From contig CABUUG010000033.1 in NCBI GenBank assembly GCA_902494605.1, positions 1 through 14,770 of the forward strand: a DNA stretch of 14,770 nucleotides, read 5' to 3'. This DNA is from an uncultured Collinsella sp. GTDB taxonomy: Bacteria > Actinomycetota > Coriobacteriia > Coriobacteriales > Coriobacteriaceae. This document shows, in pieces, positions 1-5,378 of this stretch (position 1 is the first letter of the stretch; every line of letters starts with the position of its first letter). The notes under the pieces were generated by a model. That model worked only from the letters and a program-made list of their open reading frames with translations. It made no database searches and was not told where the DNA came from. The position numbers and the translations under genes were made by a program.

Positions 1-1
1 C

Positions 2-250
2 GAGATCGCGGCAGATTCTATTTACGGCTATCTGGAGCACAAGCGCGGTGTCAAAGTGATGGCGAGCCGTCGTACGGTGAGTGTCGAGCTCGCCAACGAT
101 GAGGACTGCAGCTATCTTGACCTCGGCAAATACAACTGCGTTGCCGTCATGGAGAGTCAGTCGTACACCTCGGATGGCATCTTGTTTGAGGTGACGCACA
201 CTCGCACACACCCCGAGATCTTCCATTACCGCGTCAATTCCAAGCGATAG
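2..250 (+). CDS. GntR/HutC-family transcriptional regulator, C-terminal part (5' end outside window)
   Basis: The reading frame is open from the left edge and stops at TAG 248-250, giving the last 82 residues of a protein. The sequence fits the end of a UTRA ligand-binding domain, the effector-sensing half of HutC-type GntR repressors. It has an RRTVSVELA strand, a YLDLGKYNCVAVMES stretch, then SDGILFEVTHTRTHPEIFHYRV, which corresponds to the usual 'DG.p.e.s...y..d.f.f' ending. The DNA-binding winged helix is not in the window, so the family call rests on this domain alone. The gene precedes a sugar ABC importer in the same orientation but is separated from it by a strong terminator, so it is probably a separate transcript. 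UTRA regulators usually sense sugars or sugar phosphates. The 12-bp palindromes at 362-373 and 437-448 resemble targets of this family. The ligand cannot be read from the sequence. Confidence 0.75.
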   Translation, partial: EIAADSIYGYLEHKRGVKVMASRRTVSVELANDEDCSYLDLGKYNCVAVMESQSYTSDGILFEVTHTRTHPEIFHYRVNSKR

Positions 251-288
251 CCGGCTAGCTCGCAGCCTGACGAGACTCATGCCCTCAA

Positions 289-343
289 AGAGAAAACGCC
301 CGGTCAAACCGACGGTACATCGGCTTGACCGGGCGTTTTCTCT
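289..343 (+). terminator. Strong, near-symmetric intrinsic terminator after the GntR-type gene
   Basis: A perfect 19-bp inverted repeat pairs 289-307 (AGAGAAAACGCCCGGTCAA) with 325-343. The 17-nt loop can itself form a small CCGA/TCGG stem (309-312 with 320-323). The GC core is flanked by an A-run on the left and a T-run (GCGTTTTCTCT) on the right. It can therefore terminate transcription from either side. It separates the regulator gene from the importer operon. Confidence 0.85.
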
Positions 344-361
344 GCATTAGATAACAAATAA

Positions 362-373
362 TTGTTTATACAA
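362..373. promoter_or_regulatory. Putative GntR/HutC operator, site 1 upstream of importer operon
   Basis: TTGTTTATACAA is a 12-bp near-palindrome with core GT-T-TA-T-AC. This matches the GT-N-TA-N-AC core described for HutC-branch GntR regulators. It lies about 190 bp before the binding-protein start, in an AT-rich stretch, and a GntR/UTRA-type gene ends just upstream. Two further near-identical sites occur, at 437-448 and 9376-9387. Regulator binding is inferred. A weak -35/-10 pair could overlap it (TTGTTT 362-367, TATCAA 385-390, 17-nt spacer), but I do not regard that promoter as established. Confidence 0.5.
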
Positions 374-374
374 A

Positions 375-385
375 ACTTGTCAAGT
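375..385. promoter_or_regulatory. Short perfect palindrome ACTTG-T-CAAGT upstream of importer operon
   Basis: ACTTGTCAAGT is a perfect 5-bp inverted repeat around a central T, directly next to the GntR-like site at 362-373. The left half recurs as ACTTGT at 435-440, exactly 60 bp downstream, where it overlaps the second GntR-like site. It could be a binding site for a second regulator. No regulator can be assigned. Confidence 0.3.
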
Positions 386-436
386 ATCAAGTTGAAATTA
401 CCGTTCACCGAAGTTTTTCTACCGCTCTAGTAATAC

Positions 437-448
437 TTGTTCAAACAA
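437..448. promoter_or_regulatory. Putative GntR/HutC operator, site 2 upstream of importer operon
   Basis: TTGTTCAAACAA has 5-bp TTGTT/AACAA arms around CA. It differs from site 1 (362-373) at two positions and from the malQ-promoter site (9376-9387) at two. The central TA of the HutC core is CA here, so it is a weaker match. It starts 75 bp after the start of site 1 and about 110 bp before the binding-protein start, a spacing that would suit two sites acting together. Function is inferred from sequence similarity only. Confidence 0.4.
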
Positions 449-556
449 CTAGCCAAATGGCGTATCGTTCAAATCAGCAAAAGGGGCAAAGTCCCCGAGC
501 CAATCTCCGAAGGCGGCGGCAAAGGGTGCCGCCACGGTGTGAAAGGGTGGATTGTA

Positions 557-1873
557 ATGAAGAACGAAATGAGCAGAAGGCAGTTCCTGGGCTTTGCTGG
601 TTCCGCGGCTGCAGTTCTTGGTCTGGGCCTCGTGGGTTGCGGTGGTTCTGCCGGCTCCGGCTCCTCTGCTTCTGGTGACGCTGCCGAGGTCTACTTCCTC
701 CAATTCAAGCCCGAGGTCGACAAGGAGTGGAAGGAGATCGCCAAGGCCTATAAGAAGGAGAAGGGCGTCGAGGTCAAGATCGTGACCGCCGCTTCCAACA
801 CCTACGAGGAGAAGCTTAAGTCCGAGATGTCCAAGAGCTCCGCTCCGACCCTGTTCCAGGTCAACGGCCCCACCGGTCTTAAGAACTGGAAGGATTACTG
901 CGCCGACCTGTCCGATACCAAGCTCCGCGGTGAGCTCATTGATGACTCCCTGGCTCTGCAGTCCGACGGCAAGGATGTGTGCATCGACTGGGTTCAGGAG
1001 AGCTTCGGCATTATTTACAACAAGCAGCTGCTCGAGAAGGCTGGCTACAAGGCCGAGGACATCAACTCCTTCGACAAGCTGAAGGCTTGTGCCGATGACA
1101 TCCAGGCCCGCAAGGACGAGCTTGGTGTCGAGGGTGCCTTCACTTCCGCCGGCATGGACGACTCCTCCAGCTGGCGCTACACCACCCACCTTGCCAACAT
1201 GCCGCTCTACTACGAGTTTGAGAAGGAGCACAACCAGGAGGACGACGAGATCAAGGGCGAGTATCTCGACAACTTCAAGCAGATTTTCGACCTGTACATC
1301 ACCGACTCCACCTGCGATCCTTCGCAGCTTGCTTCCAAGACCGGCGACGACGCCACCAACGAGTTCGCAACCGGCAAGGCCGTCTTCTACCAGAACGGCT
1401 CTTGGGCCTACTCTGACCTCGTCAAGGCCGGCATGACCGACGATCAGATTGGCATGATGCCGATCTACATCGGTGTTGACGGCGAGGAGAACCAGGGCCT
1501 GTGCTCCGGCGGCGAGAACTACTGGTGCGTCAGTTCCCAGGCTTCCGAGGATGCCCAGAAGGCCACCGAGGACTTCATGTATTGGTGCGTCACCGCTGAC
1601 ACCCCGACCAGCATCATCGCCGACAAGATGGGTCTGACTGCCCCGTTCAAGAGCGCTAAGGAGACCACCAACGTCTTCTCGCAGCAGGCCGTTGCCATGG
1701 CCAAGGACGGCAAGAAGACCGTCGCTTGGGACTTCGTTTACATCCCCTCTGAGGAGTGGAAGAAGAACCTCAAGCAGGCTCTGATTGCCTACGCTGCCGA
1801 TAACAGCAAGTGGGACGGCGTCAAGAACGCCTTCGTCGATGGCTGGAAGACCGAGAAGGCTGCTTCCGAGTAA
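557..1873 (+). CDS. Carbohydrate ABC transporter solute-binding lipoprotein (family 1, MalE/CUT1 type), Tat-exported
   Basis: This is a 438-residue extracellular sugar-binding protein, the substrate receptor of the ABC importer encoded just downstream. ATG 557 is chosen because AAAGGGTGG (542-550) sits 6 nt before it; the frame is open further up to a TTG at 437, but that adds no plausible signal. The N-terminus has a twin-arginine motif (SRRQFLG, residues 6-12), a hydrophobic stretch and a lipobox LVGC with the lipidated Cys at about 28, followed by a Gly/Ser-rich linker. It is therefore probably folded before export and then membrane-anchored. The rest has the family 1 binding-protein pattern, including VDKEWKEIAKAY near the start and ESFGIIYNKQLLEKAG. 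Seven further cysteines occur in the exported part, which is unusual. The ligand is not decided by sequence; malQ and phosphorylase nearby suggest malto-oligosaccharide. Confidence 0.9.
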   Translation: MKNEMSRRQFLGFAGSAAAVLGLGLVGCGGSAGSGSSASGDAAEVYFLQFKPEVDKEWKEIAKAYKKEKGVEVKIVTAASNTYEEKLKSEMSKSSAPTLFQVNGPTGLKNWKDYCADLSDTKLRGELIDDSLALQSDGKDVCIDWVQESFGIIYNKQLLEKAGYKAEDINSFDKLKACADDIQARKDELGVEGAFTSAGMDDSSSWRYTTHLANMPLYYEFEKEHNQEDDEIKGEYLDNFKQIFDLYITDSTCDPSQLASKTGDDATNEFATGKAVFYQNGSWAYSDLVKAGMTDDQIGMMPIYIGVDGEENQGLCSGGENYWCVSSQASEDAQKATEDFMYWCVTADTPTSIIADKMGLTAPFKSAKETTNVFSQQAVAMAKDGKKTVAWDFVYIPSEEWKKNLKQALIAYAADNSKWDGVKNAFVDGWKTEKAASE

Positions 1874-1904
1874 GCAGTTGCTGCCCAAGCTATCTGATTA
1901 GCGA

Positions 1905-1940
1905 CAGGGGGCGGGCAGACGTAGGTTTGCCCGCCCCCTG
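1905..1940 (+). other. Intercistronic GC-rich stem-loop between binding-protein and first permease genes
   Basis: A perfect 13-bp stem pairs CAGGGGGCGGGCA (1905-1917) with 1928-1940 around a 10-nt loop. No T-run follows, so it is not a full terminator. It sits 31 nt after the binding-protein stop and 8 nt before the permease ribosome binding site. In binding-protein-dependent importers such stems commonly protect the upstream mRNA or reduce read-through, giving more receptor than permease; that role is inferred here. The sequence right after the stem (GCATATTGAAAGGA) recurs after the second stem-loop at 3679-3705. Confidence 0.7.
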
Positions 1941-1960
1941 CATATTGAAAGGACCCTTTT

Positions 1961-2815
1961 ATGGGCAAAGCACTCAAGCGCTGGTGGCCGCTCTTTATGC
2001 TGCCCACGTGTCTGGCGTTTATGATCGGGTTCGTGATCCCCTTTATCCAGGGTTTCTATCTCTCGTTCTGCCAGTTTATTACCATCAATAACGCGCACTT
2101 TGTCGGTATCGAGAACTACGTGCGCGCGCTGTCCGATCCGCAGTTCTCCACGTCGTTCTTCTTTACCGTGGCGTTTGCCTTCCTGTCGACGGTGCTCATC
2201 AACGTGATCGCCCTCGCCATCGCGCAGGCGCTCACCCGCAAAGCGCTCAAGGGCACCAACATCTTCCGTACGATCTTCTTTATGCCTAACCTGATCGGCG
2301 GCATCGTGCTGGGCTACATTTGGCAGATTCTGATCAACTGCCTGCTCTCCAACGTGGGCGCCCAGCTCATCGCCCTTAACTCTGCTGCTGGCTTCTGGGG
2401 CCTTATCATCCTGACCCTGTGGCAGCAGGTCGGCTACATGATGATCATCTACATCGCTGGTCTGCAGTCCATTCCGTCCGACTACATCGAGGCCGCCAAG
2501 GTCGACGGTGCCACGGCATGGCAGACGTTTTGGAAGGTTAAGATCCCTAACCTGATGCCGACCATCACTATCTGCCTGTTCCTGTCCATCACCAACGGCT
2601 TTAAGCTGTTCGACCAGAACCTCGCCCTTACCGGCGGCGCCCCCGCGCACTCCACCGAGATGCTCGCCCTGAACATCTACAACACGTTCTATTCGCGTGC
2701 CGGTATCGCATGGCAGGGCATTGGTCAGGCCAAGGCGGTTATCTTCTGCATCCTGGTCGTGGCCATCTCCATGATCCAGCTTAAGGCCACGAGGTCCAAG
2801 GAGGTGCAGCAGTAA
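1961..2815 (+). CDS. Carbohydrate ABC transporter permease, MalF/UgpA-like
   Basis: This 284-residue inner-membrane subunit forms half of the importer's channel, pairing with the product of the next gene. Hydrophobic segments lie at about residues 8-35, 64-91, 101-126, 145-168, 199-217 and 257-273, giving six membrane helices as usual for CUT1 permeases. The cytoplasmic EAA loop that contacts the ATPase is clear at 177-196 (EAAKVDGA...KVKIP). It lacks the long extra N-terminal region of enterobacterial MalF and has the compact UgpA/MsmF size. ATG 1961 follows AAAGGA (1948-1953) at 7 nt. Its stop codon shares one base with the next start (TAATG), indicating translational coupling. It follows the stem-loop at 1905-1940. 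Confidence 0.93.
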   Translation: MGKALKRWWPLFMLPTCLAFMIGFVIPFIQGFYLSFCQFITINNAHFVGIENYVRALSDPQFSTSFFFTVAFAFLSTVLINVIALAIAQALTRKALKGTNIFRTIFFMPNLIGGIVLGYIWQILINCLLSNVGAQLIALNSAAGFWGLIILTLWQQVGYMMIIYIAGLQSIPSDYIEAAKVDGATAWQTFWKVKIPNLMPTITICLFLSITNGFKLFDQNLALTGGAPAHSTEMLALNIYNTFYSRAGIAWQGIGQAKAVIFCILVVAISMIQLKATRSKEVQQ

Positions 2816-3654
2816 TGAAACGCGATAAGGTTATCAACCGCGCGCTCTCGATTTTCTTTACGATCCTGTCGCTCGCGTGGATCTACCCCGTGTTCATGAT
2901 TGCGCTCAATTCCTTTAAAAAGGCAACTGCAATCAGCACCACCACGGCATTCGATCTGCTCACGCCCGAGACGTTCAACGGCCTCGCAAACTACATGCAC
3001 GCCCTTAACGAGCAGGGCTTTGCCTCGGCATTTATGTACTCGCTCATCATCACGGTCACATCGGTCGTGCTGATTCTGGTGTGCTGCTCCATGTGTGCTT
3101 GGTACGTAGTGCGCGTCAACAGCAAGATCTCGAACTTCTTCTATTACCTGTTCGTCTTCTCGATGGTCGTGCCCTTCCAGATGCTCATGTTCACGCTGTC
3201 CAATTTGGCGGACCGCATCGGCTTCAACACGCCGTTCAACATCTGCTTTATCTACCTCGGCTTTGGCGCGGGCCTGGCGGTCTTTATGTTCGCTGGTTTT
3301 GTAAAGAACATCCCGCTCGAGATCGAGGAGGCGGCCATGATCGACGGCTGCAACCCGGTCCAGGTGTTCTTTAAGATCGTCCTTCCCATCATGAAGCCCA
3401 CCTATCTTTCGGTCGGCATCCTCGAGACCATGTGGGTCTGGAACGACTATCTGCTGCCCTACCTCACTCTCGACTCCACCAAGTACAAGACCATTCCTAT
3501 CTTGATCCAGTACTTCCGCGGCGGCTACGGCCACGTCGAGCTCGGCCCCATGATGGCCTGCATCATGATGGTCGTTATCCCCATCGTTATCATGTACATC
3601 CTCTGTCAGAAGTACATCATCGACGGCGTGGTGGCAGGTGCCGTCAAGGGCTGA
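2815..3654 (+). CDS. Carbohydrate ABC transporter permease, MalG/UgpE-like
   Basis: This 279-residue second channel subunit is translationally coupled to the preceding permease (ATG overlaps the TAA by one base). Its ribosome binding site AAGGAGG (2798-2804) lies inside the upstream gene. Six hydrophobic segments are visible (about 11-33, 70-98, 108-128, 139-163, 196-216, 245-265). The EAA loop is at 172-191 (EAAMIDGCN...IVLP). It has the family's typical ending, QKYIIDGVVAGAVKG, close to the C-terminal GAVKG of MalG-type proteins. Nothing appears truncated. It works with the binding protein and the ATPase of the same operon. A stem-loop separates it from the ATPase gene. Confidence 0.93.
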   Translation: MKRDKVINRALSIFFTILSLAWIYPVFMIALNSFKKATAISTTTAFDLLTPETFNGLANYMHALNEQGFASAFMYSLIITVTSVVLILVCCSMCAWYVVRVNSKISNFFYYLFVFSMVVPFQMLMFTLSNLADRIGFNTPFNICFIYLGFGAGLAVFMFAGFVKNIPLEIEEAAMIDGCNPVQVFFKIVLPIMKPTYLSVGILETMWVWNDYLLPYLTLDSTKYKTIPILIQYFRGGYGHVELGPMMACIMMVVIPIVIMYILCQKYIIDGVVAGAVKG

Positions 3655-3678
3655 TGCCGTAACTGTTTTGCAAGTTTC

Positions 3679-3705
3679 TGCGGCGCCCCTCAGCGCGGCG
3701 CCGCA
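3679..3705 (+). other. Intercistronic GC-rich stem-loop between second permease and ATPase genes
   Basis: TGCGGCGCC (3679-3687) pairs perfectly with 3697-3705 around a 9-nt loop. It lies 24 nt after the permease stop and just before the ATPase ribosome binding site. No T-run follows, so it is likely an mRNA processing, stability or attenuation element rather than a terminator. The bases overlapping and following its 3' arm, GCATATCGAAAGGT (3703-3716), are nearly the same as those after the stem at 1905-1940. Confidence 0.65.
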
Positions 3706-3722
3706 TATCGAAAGGTAGAGAC

Positions 3723-4922
3723 ATGGCCGAGATCGTTCTCAAACATGTTCAGAAGGTGTATCCCAACACCGAGTCCAAAAAGAAGGGCTTCTTTGGCAAA
3801 AAGAAGAAGACCGAGGAGAAGAAGCACAACCTCAAGGTTACCGAGGACGGTGTGCTCGCTGTAGAGGACTTCAACCTCACCGTTCACGACCAGGAGTTCG
3901 TCGTCCTCGTTGGCCCGTCTGGCTGCGGTAAGTCCACGACGATGCGCATGGTCGCCGGCCTGGAGGACATTACCTCGGGCGACGTGTTCATCGACGGCAA
4001 GCGGGTCAACGACGTGGCGCCCAAGGACCGCGACATCGCCATGGTGTTCCAGAGCTACGCTCTGTACCCCAACATGACGGTGTACGAGAACATGGCGTTT
4101 ACGCTTGAGCTCAAGAAGGTCTCCAAGGACGAGATCGACCGTAAGGTTCGCTCCGCTGCCGAGATCTTGGGTATCACCGAGTACCTCGACCGTAAGCCCA
4201 AGGCGCTTTCGGGCGGCCAGCGTCAGCGTGTCGCTATCGGCCGCGCCATCGTGCGTGACCCCAAGGTCTTCCTGATGGACGAGCCGCTGTCCAACCTGGA
4301 CGCCAAGCTGCGTAACCAGATGCGTGCCGAGCTCATTAAGCTGCGTCACGAAATCAAGGGCACCTTTATCTACGTTACTCACGACCAGACCGAGGCCATG
4401 ACCCTTGGCGACCGCATCGTGGTCATGAAGGACGGCGTTGTCCAGCAGATCGCCACGCCGCAGGAGGTCTTCAACCATCCCGCGAACATCTTCGTCGCCG
4501 GCTTCATCGGCGTGCCGCAGATGAACTTCTTCGATGCCCAGCTGGTGCGCTCGGGCAATGGCTTTACCGTCAAGACCGAGGATATGAACGTGGCGCTCGC
4601 CCCCGAGACTTGCGCTCAGCTTGCCCTCAACTGGGACGGCGGCGACGTGAAGGAGATTACGGCCGGCGTGCGTCCCGAGCAGATCCTGCTTGCCGACAAG
4701 GACGAGGAGGGTGCGCTCCAGGGCACCGTCGAGGTGACCGAGCTCATGGGCTCGACCGAGCATGTCCACGTGACCGCTCCCGACGGCCAGTTTGTCCTGA
4801 TTATCCCCGTCGTCGACCTCGAGGCCAAGGGCGCGCTCAAGGCTGGCGACACCATCTGGTTCAAGTTCGAGAAGAACGCGACCCATCTCTTCGATAAGGT
4901 GTCTGGCAAGAACCTTATCTAG
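3723..4922 (+). CDS. msmK: Sugar ABC transporter ATP-binding protein, MsmK/MalK/UgpC type
   Basis: This 399-residue cytoplasmic ATPase powers the importer. All motifs are intact: Walker A GPSGCGKST (64-72), Q-loop Q110, signature LSGGQ (162-166), Walker B VFLMDEP (182-188) with catalytic E187, D-loop SNLDAK, and switch H220 in VTHDQ. About 140 C-terminal residues form the TOBE/OB-fold regulatory part, including a GVRPEQILLADK segment typical of MalK/UgpC. The start ATG 3723 follows GAAAGGTAGAG. The odd feature is a lysine-rich insertion at about residues 17-38 (KKKGFFGKKKKTEEKK) between the first strand and the strand before Walker A, where relatives have only a short turn. MsmK-type ATPases can serve several importers, so this copy may not be dedicated to its operon. 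The symbol indicates the family rather than proven orthology. Confidence 0.92.
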   Translation: MAEIVLKHVQKVYPNTESKKKGFFGKKKKTEEKKHNLKVTEDGVLAVEDFNLTVHDQEFVVLVGPSGCGKSTTMRMVAGLEDITSGDVFIDGKRVNDVAPKDRDIAMVFQSYALYPNMTVYENMAFTLELKKVSKDEIDRKVRSAAEILGITEYLDRKPKALSGGQRQRVAIGRAIVRDPKVFLMDEPLSNLDAKLRNQMRAELIKLRHEIKGTFIYVTHDQTEAMTLGDRIVVMKDGVVQQIATPQEVFNHPANIFVAGFIGVPQMNFFDAQLVRSGNGFTVKTEDMNVALAPETCAQLALNWDGGDVKEITAGVRPEQILLADKDEEGALQGTVEVTELMGSTEHVHVTAPDGQFVLIIPVVDLEAKGALKAGDTIWFKFEKNATHLFDKVSGKNLI

Positions 4923-4990
4923 GCCCGGTGCATCCGGACCCTCCCTTTGGGCGACTGCGGTATTGCCATCCTTTTGCCGCGGTCACATAT

Positions 4991-5033
4991 AAGGCTCCCC
5001 TCCCGTCCGCTGGGCGAGAGGGGAGCCTTTCTT
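4991..5033 (+). terminator. Intrinsic terminator of the importer operon
   Basis: AAGGCTCCCCTC (4991-5002) pairs perfectly over 12 bp with GAGGGGAGCCTT (5018-5029) around a 15-nt loop. The T-rich tail TTTCTTT continues to 5033. It lies about 70 nt after the ATPase stop and ends the importer transcript. Confidence 0.88.
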
Positions 5034-5060
5034 TGTGTTGGGGTTGTCTGGCCGGTGTTT

Positions 5061-5117
5061 GTCTCGATCTGTAACGGGTAGGGCCGATTTCGGACGTTAG
5101 ATGTTACAGATCGAGAC
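5061..5117. repeat. 57-nt palindromic unit, copy 1 of 3
   Basis: The left arm GTCTCGATCTGTAAC (5061-5075) and right arm GTTACAGATCGAGAC (5103-5117) are perfect 15-nt reverse complements around a 27-nt centre. The centre carries GGGCCGATTT and ends in TTAGAT. This is the most symmetrical of three tandem units of identical length. They lie between the convergent importer and phosphorylase genes, outside any plausible coding region. Confidence 0.85.
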
Positions 5118-5140
5118 GGTTCCGCCGAGCTAACTATTTC

Positions 5141-5197
5141 ATCTAAATCTGTAACACCAAAGGCGAATTTCAGCTGCTAGATGTTACAGATTGAGAT
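5141..5197. repeat. 57-nt palindromic unit, copy 2 of 3
   Basis: The left arm ATCTAAATCTGTAAC (5141-5155) and right arm GTTACAGATTGAGAT (5183-5197) match at 14 of 15 positions around a 27-nt centre. The centre contains GGCGAATTTC and ends CTAGAT, aligning without gaps to copy 1 (16 of 27 identical). The unit starts 80 bp after copy 1, with a 23-nt spacer of unrelated sequence. Confidence 0.8.
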
Positions 5198-5221
5198 AAA
5201 CCCAAGGGGAGGGGCCGGTAT

Positions 5222-5278
5222 GTCTCAATCTGTAACAGCTGGGGCCGTTTTTACCGAGTAGCTGTTACGGATCGAGAT
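5222..5278. repeat. 57-nt palindromic unit, copy 3 of 3
   Basis: The left arm GTCTCAATCTGTAAC (5222-5236) and right arm GTTACGGATCGAGAT (5264-5278) pair at 12 of 15 positions; two of the three mismatches would be G-U pairs in RNA. Four extra inner pairs (AGCT at 5237-5240 and 5260-5263) lengthen the stem. The 27-nt centre aligns without gaps to copy 1 (15 of 27 identical). The unit starts 81 bp after copy 2, with a 24-nt spacer. Confidence 0.8.
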
Positions 5279-5317
5279 TCTTCGGTCGAGTCGGGTCACA
5301 GGGTAACGTGCGGGCAC

Positions 5318-5350
5318 AAAAAACGGAGCCGTGTTGCCACGACTCCGTTT
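5318..5350 (-). terminator. Intrinsic terminator of the malQ-phosphorylase unit (minus strand)
   Basis: AAACGGAG (5321-5328) pairs with CTCCGTTT (5343-5350). After one mismatch, CGTG (5330-5333) pairs with CACG (5338-5341) around a 4-nt loop. Read on the minus strand, the stem is followed by TTTTTT (5323-5318). It lies 28 nt beyond the phosphorylase stop codon. Confidence 0.85.
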
Positions 5351-5378
5351 CTCAAGAGGATGGGTAAGGGAAGCGAAG

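Noticed and set aside
437..556. In-frame TTG start at 437 for the binding protein
   Set aside because: It would place 40 unrelated residues before the Tat/lipoprotein signal, and overlaps the operator-like site. ATG 557 has a good ribosome binding site.
449..1888. A 479-codon open frame antisense to the binding-protein gene
   Set aside because: High GC at third codon positions opens antisense frames. The product is Leu/Val/Gly-rich without recognisable domains, and the opposite strand encodes a clear lipoprotein receptor.
3690..4886. A 398-codon antisense frame over the importer ATPase
   Set aside because: It mirrors a gene with complete ABC ATPase motifs, has low-complexity content and no family features.
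4923..4990. Imperfect stem ACTGCGG/CCGCGGT after the ATPase gene
   Set aside because: It is short, with a mismatch and a long loop; the 12-bp terminator at 4991-5033 explains transcript ending better.
5061..5278. CRISPR array
   Set aside because: Units are 57 nt, palindromic and only partly alike, with only three copies, and no cas genes are nearby. Regular spacing alone does not make it CRISPR.
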